Shown here: positions 47,961 to 58,130 of the stretch, piece after piece
Layout of the letters: every line of letters begins with the position of its first letter
How positions within the stretch are numbered: position 1 is the first letter of the stretch
DNA from: Dromaius novaehollandiae
Lineage: Eukaryota; Chordata; Aves; Casuariiformes; Dromaiidae
Direction: 5' to 3'
NCBI RefSeq assembly: GCF_036370855.1
Contig: NW_026991398.1
Span: forward strand, 1,426,001 to 1,490,000
DNA: 64,000 nucleotides
Notes under the pieces: generated by a model
Databases searched by the model: none
The model's input: only the letters and a program-made list of their open reading frames with translations
What the model was told of the DNA's origin: nothing
Position numbers and translations under genes: made by a program

Positions 47961-49559
47961 GCGACTCTGCAAAGCCAGCAGAACTGACAGTAACAGTCTG
48001 ATTCTTTCTTTCTCTCTAGGTTGCTCCACACATGTAGGTTCCCTGTGCAGGCCTAGAGCCCCTGAGGATGGAGGCTGGATGCCAGAGCGTGTCCCTGTAG
48101 CTGTTAATATCTCTACCAATGTTGTGAGCCTTGTGTGAAAGCAGCTGCAGGTGAATGAGATGAGGCTATGTATGGATGCAAAGGCTTCCATGGATGCGTC
48201 TGGCTTCCATGGGTGACTTGGGGTGTAGGTTCACCTCCTGGTACCTCTGCTGTGCTCCTAATTCCGCGTTGCACAAATGCTGTTGCTGCCGGCCCACTCA
48301 GCAAATGCCATTGTGCCCCCTCCTTTTCCTGGAAGGTTGTGGTGCCATGTAGGATGGATACAAGACCCTTATAATTAAATGCCAGCATCTCGAGTGCCTT
48401 TGTCTGAGTTGCCCCAAAGCCTGCTTAGCTTGAAGTGAGGAAGTCTCCCAGCTCCTGGCTCTGTGAGGGGTGAAGCTGTGCCCAGGGCCAGGTTGCCTGT
48501 CGCACCCAGCCCCCAGTGCTCTGTGAATCCAGCTGTGGAGCCTGGACTGCTGCTGCAGAGCCTGCTCAGCCAGGACAGCTGGCATTTCAGCAGAGCTCCA
48601 GTGTGGGGCTGTCTCCTTGCTTGGGCCTCATGTTAAAGCCTCTGCAGCCTTTTTCCCTTCACAGGGGCTCCTTGTCCAAGGAACTGAAGGAAAGTAACCG
48701 AGGTTACTTTGAGTTCAGGAGGCCTTCAGCACTCTCCAATGTTTCTACAGTGTATCTGTAACTTTTGTATTACTGAACAAAATAGCCCTATATTACTAAA
48801 CAAAATGGGCCATCCCTAGCTGGATGTTCCTGAGGGGATGGGGGTGGAAAGCAGCAGCTGCTCTGCCCAAAGCAAGCAGGCTCCTTCCCTCTGAAAAGAG
48901 CAGCATTGCCCAGGGAGCCAGCTCTGTCCCTGAGCTTGTGCTGATGATCATTTGCACCTGCCTTGTGAGCCTGGAGTGCCTTGGCCACCTCCTGGTGTTA
49001 CCACAAGAGCTTCCCTGTGTGTCTGAGCTGAGAAGCCAAGGGAAGGCAGTGAGCAGAACAGTACCTGGGGAGTGTGCAAGTGGTGAGTGTCCTGCCTCTA
49101 TCTCTGCTTGCTGGCCCTTGGTTGTATCTAGCAGAAGAGCCAGCTCTGTGGGGCAGAAACTGTGTGTTTGCAGACTAGCTGGCACAGCAGAGGTCTGGCA
49201 TCAGGATGATGGCTGGTGCAGTGCTGAGTTGATGTGACAGTGTCAGGAACCCTTTCCAGTGCAGTTGCTCCCTCAGCTGATCTCTGTACCTTGGCACTAG
49301 AAATGGCAGTGGCCTCCTGCTGTCATTGTGTAGGTGCTCTGGTGCAAAGGCTCACAGCTCGGACTTGATGGTAAAAGAAATGCAAGTGCAATTGTTCTCT
49401 TTTGTGATTTGGTGCCAGGGTGACAGAGTGGAGATGTGCCATGACCTGGAGAGAATCCTGCCAGGAGATGGAAGCCGTTTGCAGATGACTGTTCTGTACG
49501 GAGTGATAACAGCGTACTCAAGGGCCATGCGAGTGGCCTGGGTGAGCTTCTCCTCTGTG
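47961..49559. other. No recognised gene
   Basis: Short open frames on both strands up to 137 codons, with no recognisable domain or repeat family. Confidence 0.45.
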
Positions 49560-51590
49560 AAGGTTTGCACTTTTCCGGTCACTTGTGAGTCGGTACCAGC
49601 TAGGCCAGCAGCAGGCACGTCGATGCCGTTTGTGCTTGTGAGGTCAGTTGTGCCTCTGAGCCTGGTAGGCCAACAGCACGCACATAGCTTTGGTGATGCT
49701 GGTGAGGTCCCTCATGTCTCAGTGCTGTCCGAGAGGCAGGCTGCAGGGACACTGCGGTGTTGTGGTTCTGAGCTCCCTTCCGCCTCAGGACGTAACAGGC
49801 CAACAGCAGGACCATGGCTTTGGGGCAGACTGTGAGGTCACTTCTTCCTGAGTACCTCAGAGGCCAGCAGCAGGGACACAGCTGCTCTCTGTGCTTGTGA
49901 GGTCACATTTTCCTGAGTGTGTTACAGGCGAGCAGCTAGGCGACGGCTTCAAGGCTGATAGTGAGGTCACTTGTGCCTCGTTACCGGATAGCCAAGCAGA
50001 CGGCATATTGCCACCGTTTGCGCTTGTGAGGTCATTTGTGACTCAGACACTTTGAGGGCAGCTTCAGGCATATGGCTTTGAACTGGACTGTGAGGTAACC
50101 ATTGCATCAATACATGATAGGCTAGGTGTAGGTGCTGCTTTTTTGGTGTAGTACCTGGTACCTGAGGGGTGTTTGGCTGCCCTGTGAGCATGGTGAGGGG
50201 ATGACGTGAATCTGTGCTGTCATGATGTGACTCAGGGAGGCCATTCCAGAGCTGGCTCAGCCTTGGGGAGGGCAGGGGGAGCTGCAGGGGCAATAGCTGC
50301 GTGCCTGGGCTGTGGGCAGGGAGGTCACGGCTGTCTGCAAGAGCTGTGCCACAAGATCACCACTGTCAAATCAGCTCTTGGTCAGTAGCTGCCAGGCCAT
50401 CAGGAGGCACATGGCTCAGCTACTGATGATGAGGTCACTTCTGCTGGAGTAGCCGATAGGCCAGCTGCAGGATCAAGGCTTGGATGTTGATTGTGAGGTC
50501 ACTTGTGACTGATGAGCTGCTTGGATGGCAGCAGAGCTGTGGCTGGAAAGGTGACTGTGAGGTCACTTCTGCCTGAGCAGTTGGTAGGGCAGCAGCAGGG
50601 ACACGGCTGGGATCTGTGCTTTTGAGATCACGCTGCCTGAGCAGCTGGTAGGTCAGCATTTGTCTCACAGCGGGGGAAGTTATCGTAAATGGTAGAGCAG
50701 CAGCATGTTGGTGGCTGGGGAAGGTATTTTGAGGAAACTTGTGTCTCTAAAGCCACAGGCCATCAGCAGGCACCTGGTGGGGGCATGCACTTGTGAGCTC
50801 ACTTCTATCTGAGCAACTGCCAGGCCAGCAGCTGCTGGTGGTGAGGTGACTTTGGGGTGTGGTGAGTGTGCCCAGAGGAGGGATTGACACCTGCAGATCT
50901 CTACAGCAATACTGAAATGCAAGTATGTGCGAAGCTGATAAGCCAGCACGTGACTCCTGTGTGGGGTAAATGGTTGTGAGGTCACATCCGCCTGAGTACC
51001 TGATAGGCCACCAACAGGCACAGGGCTAAGGATGTAGGTTTTGTGGTCACTCCTGTCTCTGCAGCTGATTGGCCAGCAGCAGGCACATGACTTGGATGTT
51101 GATTGTGAGGTCCCTTCTGCCCAAGTACCTGACTGGATAGCAGCAGGCACAGAGCTGGGTCATGTCCATCAGGAAGCTGAAAGGCCGGCAGCTGGTGCGT
51201 GGGCTTGGATGTTGTTTGTGAGGTTCTTTGTATCTGATCAGCTGATGGGCCACTGAGAGGCTGATGGGTGGCAAAGTTATGATGAGGTGAATTATGTCTT
51301 GGAAGTTCCTAAGCTACTAGGAGGACCCTGGCTGTGAAGATGACAGTGATGTCACTTCTGTCTCTGAAGATGATGGTCCGGCAGCAGGCACGTGGGTGTG
51401 GAAGTGCCTGTGAGGTCACTTATCCGGGAGAACATGATAGGCAAGCAGCAGGCTCACAGCAGGAAGATGTGCTTCTGAGGTCACTTGTGCCTGAGGACCT
51501 GATTAGACAGCAGGCACAGAGCCCTCGCCCTGCTGGCAACACTCTTCCCAGTGCAGGCTGGGAAACCATTGGCTTTCTTTTGACATGAGG
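49560..51590 (+). repeat. Minisatellite array with AGGTCA half-sites (left block)
   Basis: At least twenty diverged units, mostly 60-75 bp apart. Each pairs a GTGAGGTCACTT core with (C/T)TGCCTGAGTACC and TAGGCCAGCAGCAGGCAC. Examples of the core: 49828, 49889, 49961, 50494, 50555, 50975, 51410. The core contains AGGTCA, the nuclear-receptor half-site, often as TGAGGTCA. The CR1 that hosts the provirus follows the array, and the array resumes at 59.17 kb, so the provirus and CR1 interrupt it. No coding potential. Confidence 0.88.
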
Positions 51591-51599
51591 ACATGTTCC

Positions 51600-51770
51600 T
51601 GCCTCATGCTACTTCATGTTGTGTACCAGCACCCCCAGGTCCTTCTCTGCAAAGCTGCTTTTCAGCTGGTCAGCACCCAGTGTTTCCTGGTGCATTGGGT
51701 TACTCTTTCTCACGTGCGAGATGTTGCATTTCCGTTTGTGAAGCTTCATGACGTTCCTCTGTGCCCATTT
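51600..51770 (-). mobile_element. CR1 fragment, left part, split by the provirus
   Basis: Minus-strand translation just before the LTR reads as CR1 reverse transcriptase C-terminus (KWAQRNVMKLHKRKCN ... AEKDLGVLVHN). The same CR1 resumes at 59125 on the other side of the provirus, showing that the retrovirus inserted into an existing CR1. Confidence 0.85.
51767..51770 (+). other. 4-bp target site duplication ATTT (left)
   Basis: ATTT at 51767-51770 is matched by ATTT at 59125-59128. A 4-bp duplication is characteristic of gammaretrovirus-type integrases. Confidence 0.8.
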
Positions 51771-52442
51771 TGTTGTCCGAAAAGCGGATTCGTTGCCCGG
51801 TGTGCAATGAGCCAATAATTACACACTCAGGAGAGACATTTATTTATTTATTTCAGAGTTGCGCAAGCCTGGGTGCTCGGTGGTCTCCCACAAATCGAGC
51901 ACACCCCCCCAACTTTTCAGGTAGCATTTATACAAACAAATTGCCAGATTTGCGACTTTCCCTTGTACACTGATTGGTTAGTGATTTCTTCATTCCCTGG
52001 GTCCCACCCCTGCTTCTCAAGGTCCTGATCAATTAACACTGCCCCAGCTAGGTCAGTAGACGTTATCTCCCAAGGTCCTGAGGAAGAGGACATAATCCAG
52101 ACCCCTTAATTAACACTGTTTCAACAGTGAGAGGAGGCTTTGCTTCCCAAGGTCCTGGCACCCAAACAGGCCTTATTTCTCAGCCTTGGCATCCTCCCTT
52201 CTGGAGAGTGGGGCACAGGAATGCAGACTGCTTGTAACTCCCTTATCTTTCCAGCCTGCACCAGCTCTGAGGCCTTTTCTTAACAAACTAGGAGCACGGC
52301 CTAAGGCTTCAGCAAATTTAGCTACTTATGCTAAGCAAGTGTGCGGCTACTCATGCTAAGCAAATTCTATCTAAGATAGAAATTATCCAAATCTACCTAC
52401 TTCAAACATTCTTTCTGAGCTTCTCAGGGTTGTCTTGTAACA
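51771..52442 (-). repeat. 3' LTR of the provirus (672 bp)
   Basis: Plus-strand termini are TGTTGTCCG ... CTTGTAACA, that is TGTTAC...GACAACA on the coding strand. It carries CCAAT (51973-51977), TATAAAT (51926-51932) and overlapping AATAAA signals (51839-51852) about 70 bp from its 3' end, giving a U3-R-U5 order on the minus strand. Here the polyadenylation signal would end the viral transcript. A plus-strand open frame of 70 codons within it is incidental. Confidence 0.97.
51839..51852 (-). terminator. LTR polyadenylation signal (overlapping AATAAA)
   Basis: Three overlapping AATAAA hexamers on the minus strand, 75-87 bp downstream of the TATA box, the usual R-region position. The same signals occur at the corresponding place in the 5' LTR (58521-58534). 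Confidence 0.8.
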
Positions 52443-52454
52443 ATTCCCCCCTTT
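52443..52454 (-). other. Polypurine tract
   Basis: AAAGGGGGGAAT on the minus strand lies immediately before the 3' LTR. It is the expected plus-strand DNA primer site of reverse transcription. Confidence 0.88.
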
Positions 52455-52492
52455 GAGACTTATATGATCATTTTCATATTAGTCTCACTCTT

Positions 52493-53719
52493 TTAAAATC
52501 TTTCCCATATTAGTTTCATATAACACTTAGAAATACATTGAATCACTACATAAACGCATACAAAAACTACTAACACCAATCCTAAAATTGTTAAACATTT
52601 TTTAACCCATGAGCTCACATCAGGGAACCAGGAAGTCAACCATTTCCATATTTCTTCAAATCCGAAAGAAGTATCTTCTTTCTGAACCTCATGTAAGATT
52701 TCAGTCTGCTTCCAGATTTCATTTAGATCGGTAGAAATTCTCCCGCTTTGATCCACATATACACAGCAACTAGTATTTATTACTGTACATACTCCTCCCT
52801 GAGATGCCAATAACATATCTAGAGCCATCCTGTTTTGGGTACTTATTTTAGCAATTTCTGAAACCTCCTCTTGTAAAGCTGCAATGGCATCAGAGGTTTT
52901 ATTCCCTATTTTTTCAATAACTGCTGAAATATTTACTATTGCTTTTTCAAGTTCACTCACTCCCAATTGTGGAAACAGCCACCTTACGAATGACTGAAAC
53001 CTAGTAGGTCGATCTATTAAAGGATTATTGACCCTCTTTTGTCTCCTCATGAATGTTCTTAGCCAGGATTTTTGATATTTATTACTCAATTCTTTTCTTA
53101 TAGTAACATTAGGGATTATTGCCCCTAAAGTACACGTCCCTGACCAATTAGGAGGTAGCACTTTTCGTGCCTTGTACCCACACAACCAATACCATCCACT
53201 ACCTTTCGGAACATGCCACCCATTTAGTTCCTTACTTGGCCACTTATAACCTATTTCAGGTATATGAGAGCAATTTTTATAACCTCCCACCTTAATGGCT
53301 CCAGTACAGTTGATCGGTTGCTTTCCATAGGGTACAGTTTTTTCCCACCATCTATTACTATTATTACATCTTCGGACACATTGATAACAGTCTCCTGTCA
53401 CACTCTGGACTTCCCATTCCTGTTCGGTTGTTTCATTATATTTCGTTTGATCGCTATCATTTCTTATCTGTTTCATAAATTCCATAAAGGAAAAATTAAG
53501 AGGCACTCCAATTAGGGGGAAGCCCTTATTGGAATGTTCAGGGAAGTGGGTACACACCCAGCAATCCTTCTGGTTAATTATCTTCATAGATTTCGTAATT
53601 ACTTCCAAATGGAGATTATGGCTCCAAAATCCTTCCTGGTTCCCTTTAATTGTTTGGCTCAGGTAACTTAGAAAAACTAACCACCACATTTCTCTCCTGG
53701 TTATTTGGGAGAACATCAT
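52493..53719 (-). CDS. env: Retroviral envelope glycoprotein, complete open frame (408 aa)
   Basis: Surface and transmembrane envelope precursor, expected in the secretory pathway and at the cell surface. The first ATG is at 53719; a further Met at residue 11 begins a better signal peptide ([10 protein letters not shown]). In order: SU with the CWVC motif (53-56); a Cys cluster around 111-118; about nine N-glycosylation sequons; a furin-type RQKR site (226-229); a coiled-coil-like heptad region (about 255-300); the region around QNRMALDMLL (295-304) preceding C-x6-CC (311-319); and a membrane span at about 374-396 with a 12-residue tail. It is short for a class I env (usually 500-650), the shortfall being in SU. 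The stretch right after RQKR is polar and charged and not a typical hydrophobic fusion peptide. There is no stop or frameshift, in contrast to gag and pol. It could be expressed, but there is no evidence of host co-option. Confidence 0.93.
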   Translation of the reverse strand: MMFSQITRREMWWLVFLSYLSQTIKGNQEGFWSHNLHLEVITKSMKIINQKDCWVCTHFPEHSNKGFPLIGVPLNFSFMEFMKQIRNDSDQTKYNETTEQEWEVQSVTGDCYQCVRRCNNSNRWWEKTVPYGKQPINCTGAIKVGGYKNCSHIPEIGYKWPSKELNGWHVPKGSGWYWLCGYKARKVLPPNWSGTCTLGAIIPNVTIRKELSNKYQKSWLRTFMRRQKRVNNPLIDRPTRFQSFVRWLFPQLGVSELEKAIVNISAVIEKIGNKTSDAIAALQEEVSEIAKISTQNRMALDMLLASQGGVCTVINTSCCVYVDQSGRISTDLNEIWKQTEILHEVQKEDTSFGFEEIWKWLTSWFPDVSSWVKKCLTILGLVLVVFVCVYVVIQCISKCYMKLIWERF

Positions 53720-53843
53720 TTTTACACAGATACCATAGATACCATAACAACAATATTAACCCTATTCCTAACAAACAGATTAAAGCAATTCTTTCCTGAA
53801 TACAATCTAAATTTAAAACCGATTCGCTTTCAATACAACTCAT
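53646..53843 (-). CDS. Small membrane-protein ORF overlapping pol end and env start (65 aa)
   Basis: ATG at 53843 overlaps the pol stop codon as ATGA (pol ends 53840), and the frame runs past the env ATG in a different reading frame. The product has an acidic N-terminus with a few Cys, one strong hydrophobic span of about 21 residues (20-40: leucine/isoleucine-rich, ending LWYLWYLC) and a hydrophilic tail. I do not recognise it as any named retroviral accessory protein. It might be an accessory or leader product, the relic of a longer env leader put out of frame, or chance. The ATGA junction and a clean membrane span argue for something real; conservation is untested. Confidence 0.5.
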   Translation of the reverse strand: MSCIESESVLNLDCIQERIALICLLGIGLILLLWYLWYLCKNDVLPNNQERNVVVSFSKLPEPNN

Positions 53844-55474
53844 ATATCTTTATATATTTTTAACTTTAAAGGTTGAACTTGTTCAGCTTTCCACGTCTCT
53901 CGAGATACTGCTTTCACTCGGGTGTAGTGGATCCAGGAATCAATTCCCTGCAGTTTCATAGCAGTATTTGTTGTTAGCAGTACAAGATACGGTCCCCTCC
54001 ACTTTTCTACCAATGGCTCGTCCTTCCAGGTCCAAAGATACACTTGATCTCCCGGCTGGAATGAATGTACAGGTGAATCTAAAAGTACAGGAGATCTTAA
54101 CTGGATGTACCTACGGAGAGAAGTAAGAACCTTTGCCATAGACAAGAGATAATCACTTAAAATTTGATCGCCCTTAACGTGCATTTGAACTTCATTTCCA
54201 GTTAAATTTACAGTGTAAGGTTTACCATACAGAATCTCAAATGGACTAACTTTCTCCCTAACCCTTGGGGTTATTCTGATTCTTAATAATGCCAGAGGTA
54301 AAACATCAGTCCATTTCATCTGAGTCTCCTGACACAATTTTCCTACCTGTCTCTTAATTGTTTGATTCATTCTTTCCACTTTTCCACTGGATTGTGGCCT
54401 CCAGGGGGTATGTAAGTCCCATTTAATTTGTAGTATTTTTGAGATTTGCTGTACTATTTCTGCTATAAAATGAGGTCCCCTATCTGAAGAAAACCCTTCT
54501 GGTACCCCAAATCTTGGTATAATTTCTTTTAATAACATTTTTACTACCTCCCTGGCCTTATTGGTACGGCACGGGAAAGCTTCAGGCCATCCTGAAAAGG
54601 TGTCAACAATTACCAACAAATATTTATATCCATTACATTTTGGTAATTCAGAAAAATCAATTTGCCAGTAATCCCCGGGCATAAAGCCCCTTTTTACTTC
54701 CCCTGGGGGGGGCTTCTTCTGAATCTTGGGATTATTTCTAAGACAGATTTCACATTTTTGTGTAATACCTTTTGCAATTATTAGCATACTGACTCCCACA
54801 GCAAATCTTTTAACTGTTTCAACAAGTGACTCGGCTCCCATGTGGGTGCTATCATGTATTTGCTTCATCAGCTTCTTCATTATCGGCAAAGTTACCACAC
54901 ATTGTCCAGTAGATGTCACCCACCATCCCTCGGGAGTTTTTATGCATTTCAGTATTTCTGCTAATTTATTTTCTTTTTCAGTGTATACTGGAATTTCCAT
55001 TTTTAACATTCTTTCTGGAACTAAGGCTGCCACCGACACGGATAATGCTGCCCTTTTTGCAGCCTCATCGGCCCTTTTGTTCCCTTTAACTATGTCAGTC
55101 TGTCCGGACTGGTGCGCTTTGCAATGCATTACTGCTATTTCTTTGGGTTTATTAACTGCTTTGAGTAGTCCCATAATCTCCTTACTGTATTTTATAGGAT
55201 TCCCTTGAGAAGATAGCAATCCTCTTTCTTTCCAAATTGCGCCATGGGCATGTATAACCCCAAAGGCGTATTTTGAATCTGTAAACACATTAGTTCGTTT
55301 TCCCTCTGATAATTCCAGAGCCCGGGTTAAAGCAATCAGTTCTGCTTTCTGGGCAGATGTATTTGCTGGTAGTGATCTTGCTTCGATTTCTCCTTCCAAA
55401 GTGACGACAGCGTATCCAGCCCTTCTTTCTCCCTTTATTATACAGTCTGGATTCTGCAATGGAACATCTCTCAA
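53840..55474 (-). pseudogene. pol: pol: RNase H (partial) and integrase, open 544-codon frame
   Basis: The open stretch covers RNase H from just after its first strand, then integrase. RNase H: the catalytic Glu (E45), Asp in FTDSKY (D66) and Asp in KRADEAAK (D136) are present, but the T-D-G-S strand carrying the first catalytic Asp is missing between NPDCI and KGERRAG (residues 8-19). Integrase: HHCC zinc site H207, H211, C241, C244; catalytic D273 (WQIDFSE), D331 (SSDRGPHF), E367 (GKVERMN), giving D,D-35-E; and a GPY/F module (WRGPY, 492-496). All integrase catalytic residues are intact. The frame has no Met start of its own and is shifted relative to the upstream reverse transcriptase remnant, so it would not be made as part of Gag-Pol as read. 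Confidence 0.93.
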
Positions 55475-55889
55475 ATCTGGACGGCTGGAATATACTCACT
55501 CAATAGTTTGCAGACAGTCATGAGCCAACCTCCCCCTTCATGAAATGGTAATAAAGATGCCAGATTAAGGGTATTATACACCTTCATGGTTACATCTTCT
55601 TGCTCAAGTATCACTGCCTGGTACTGCACCATCCTACTTGGGGATAACCAGTGATGCCCTTTTTGTTCTAAAACTGCTGCAACAGCATGTGGCACATAAA
55701 CAGTCACTTTTTGTCCCAATGTCAATTTTCGTGCCTCTTGTATTAACAGCACAGCAGCTGCAACTGCTCTGAGGCATCCTGGCCATCCTGCACTCACTTT
55801 ATCCAGCTGTCTTGAAAAGTAAGCCACAGGTCTTTTCCAATTTCCTAAAGTCTGTACAAGCACTCCCAAAGCCTGGTGCCCTCTCTCAT

Positions 55890-55891
<2 letters not shown>
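55471..55891 (-). pseudogene. pol: pol: reverse transcriptase connection region, frame-shifted
   Basis: The frame downstream of the homopolymer reads as the C-terminal part of a gammaretroviral reverse transcriptase (HERGHQALGVLVQTLG; WKRPVAYFSRQLDKV; GWPGCLRAVAA; KLTLGQKVTVYVPHAV; WLSPSRMVQYQA), then stops at 55471-55473 just before the RNase H frame opens in another phase. It therefore carries a frameshift at each end. Confidence 0.9.

Positions 55892-55920
<29 letters not shown>
55892..55920 (-). repeat. 29-base homopolymer replacing most of reverse transcriptase
   Basis: T29 on the plus strand (A29 on the coding strand) directly joins the reverse transcriptase N-terminal motif TPILPVKK to the connection region HERGHQ. 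In the family these are separated by the fingers/palm domain with the YxDD active site, roughly 300 codons, which is absent here. Confidence 0.92.
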
Positions 55921-55923
<3 letters not shown>

Positions 55924-56591
55924 GGCAGGATTGGAGTATTGTACTCGGATTGACATTCTCGCAGCAGTCCATACTTTAAGAAATTATTAATCATAGGCTC
56001 CAGTCCAACACGGGCCTCTAACTTCATGGGATACTGTTTTCACCTTACCGGTTTAGCTCCTTGTTTTAATTCCACCTTTACCGGTTCTGCACATCTGGCT
56101 CTTCCAGGTTTCTCCGTTGCCCACACAAAAGGGATTACTGCGTCCATTACTTCAGAGGGAATTTCACTTGGTCCATCCTCCACCTGTTCGGAATCCAGTG
56201 CTGTCTGCAACATATATGCTTGTGCCTTCCAGGCGTTACTTTGTGGAATGTGCACCTTAACTTTGTTTTGATCAAAGGTTATCTGTGCCCCCAGTTTATT
56301 CAGTAAATCCCTCCCCATTAGGGGTAATGGGCATTCTGGCATGTACAAGAATTCATGTGTTAACACTCTATTTCCTATTTCACATTTAATTGGTTGACAG
56401 AAAGGTTTAACCTCTCGCTTTCCCGTGGCCCCAATTACTGGCATAGAGAATTTACTCATTGGTCCCTTACAGCTATTTAGTACTGAGTATGCTGCTCCAG
56501 TGTCTACTAAAAATTTAACTGTTTCGTTCCCCAGCTTTACTGAAACCAGGGGTTCGGCTGGGGAATCCAATTCCTCAACCCCCGGTCCCCG
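55921..56591 (-). pseudogene. pol: pro and N-terminal reverse transcriptase, one in-frame TGA
   Basis: It follows the gag stop in the same frame. The aspartic protease motif LVDTGAA is at about 56507-56487, and its flap and C-terminal GRDLLNKLGA motif precede a proline/acid-rich linker and the start of reverse transcriptase (PVKVELKQGAKPV; MKLEARVGL; EYNTPILPVKK). TGA at 56040-56042 interrupts the frame just after KPVR. Protease itself looks intact. The frame is lost in the adjoining A29 run. Confidence 0.9.
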
Positions 56592-58130
56592 TCAGTCTGA
56601 ATCCTCTGTACCAATCATGAGCAAATCTGCCTCTGGAACAGATGCAGACTCAGGTTTCCAATGATCTGTTTGTCTCTTCGGGCACTCATTTTTCCAGTGC
56701 CCCTTCCCCCTGCAAATTGCACACTGATCTCTCCTTAGCGGAATTCCATCTCCCAAATTCCCTCTTACTCTATACCCTCTTCTACGTCCTTGTCCTTTCA
56801 GAAAACTCCCTCCCTGAGAGGGAGTTTGTGCTTGGGCAAATGCAGCTGCCAAGATTGCAGCATTTTGCCTCTTATCTTTCAGTTTCTCCTTTTGTTTTTC
56901 CTTTCTCTCCACTTCTTCCCTATTATTGTACACCTTATATGCAATTTCTATTAATTGCGATATCGACATCCCCAACATACCATCTACTTTCTGAAGCTTT
57001 CTCCTTATATCTGGTGCTGATTGTCCTACAAATAATGTAGTAAAAGTTATTTTATTTGCTTCATCCTCAGGATCCAAGTCTGTCCATTTTCGGGCAGTTT
57101 CACATAACTGCTCGTAAAATGCAGAGGGATCCTTCAGTCTTACCCTGTGTGACTTGATATAGTTTTGCAATATTTTTGGGCTTAGGTACTCCATGCTTTA
57201 CCCCATATAGTATTAACTGTTGGTACTGTTTAGTCATTAACCTGCCTGCCCCTGTGTTTTGATCCCAACCCGGTTCCCGGGTCGGCATAAAACGGTCTGG
57301 TCCGTCTCTGGCATTTTGCCTTTTATTTTCCTCTTGAGCTTTATCTAATACCATTCTTTTCTCCTCAGGTGAAAGCAAAGTATTTAAAAGCACCTGTAAA
57401 TCCTGCCAATCTGGATTATGATTTTCAATTATCATTTTAAAGGATTGATACATTTTTTCTGGATTTTCTCGGTACGACCCGGCAGACTCCTTCCAATTCA
57501 TTAAATCTGTAGTTGAAAAAGGGACCTTCACATACACAGGCATCCCGTCTGGTCCGACTGCTTGACGCAGCGGGGCCTGAATCACGGGATTTTGTTGAGC
57601 CCGAGTGGCCCGAGTTCTGCCTGCAATCGGGCTACATGCCTCACTTCCCTTATTTCTGCTATTAACACTATCTTGATCTCTTTCAGGAGAGACCAATAAT
57701 TGTACATCCTCTTCCTCATCACCCGCTTTTAAACATCTTTTCCCAATGCTACAAGCAGAGCAACACCGAGACATTTTCTCTTTGTTTCCCATCATCATTA
57801 ACACATTTGAATCAGAGATCAACAGCTTACATTTTTTTTTCTAGTTTCATGATCATTTCTCAGAGAGAAGAACAAATCTACATATGGGACCTCATCCCAT
57901 TTGTTCTATCTTCTACAAAACAACATAAGTTGCAAGATTGTATTACAGTTTAGCGTTCCCATTTCTGGCCATTTTTCCTCATCCTCCAGTTTATACATTG
58001 GCCACCACTGAGTACAGTATTCCTTTAATTTTCTCCTTGTTAAAGGATTCCCACCAAACTTTCTCCAATGTTTCAGGATGCATCCTAAAGGAGAACAGGA
58101 GGATACCCCCACAGATTGTCCTGTTCCCAT
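56592..58130 (-). pseudogene. gag: gag polyprotein, disrupted (MA-CA-NC)
   Basis: Starts at ATG 58130 with MG, a myristoylation signal, followed by a matrix-like domain (LKEYCTQWWPMYKL). Lesions: TAG at 57908-57906; a frame change at an A9 run (57832-57840); and a second, compensating frame change near 57.13 kb. The capsid core (VPFSTTDLMNWK; GWDQNTGAGRLMTKQYQQL) lies in the shifted middle part. The capsid end (GQSAPDIRRKLQKV), a basic stretch and a single CCHC knuckle (CAICRGKGHWKNEC) are back in the starting frame. Gag ends with TGA at 56594-56592, in frame with the protease. Both frame changes fall at homopolymer-like or repetitive bases, so sequencing error is possible for them. Confidence 0.92.

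Noticed and set aside
49560..51590. Regularly spaced repeats resembling a CRISPR array
   Set aside because: The genome is vertebrate, units are diverged along their whole length, there are no unique spacers of constant size and no cas genes. It is a minisatellite.
51761..51973. 70-codon plus-strand frame present in both LTRs
   Set aside because: It is identical only because the LTRs are identical; it runs antisense to the virus and has no motif.
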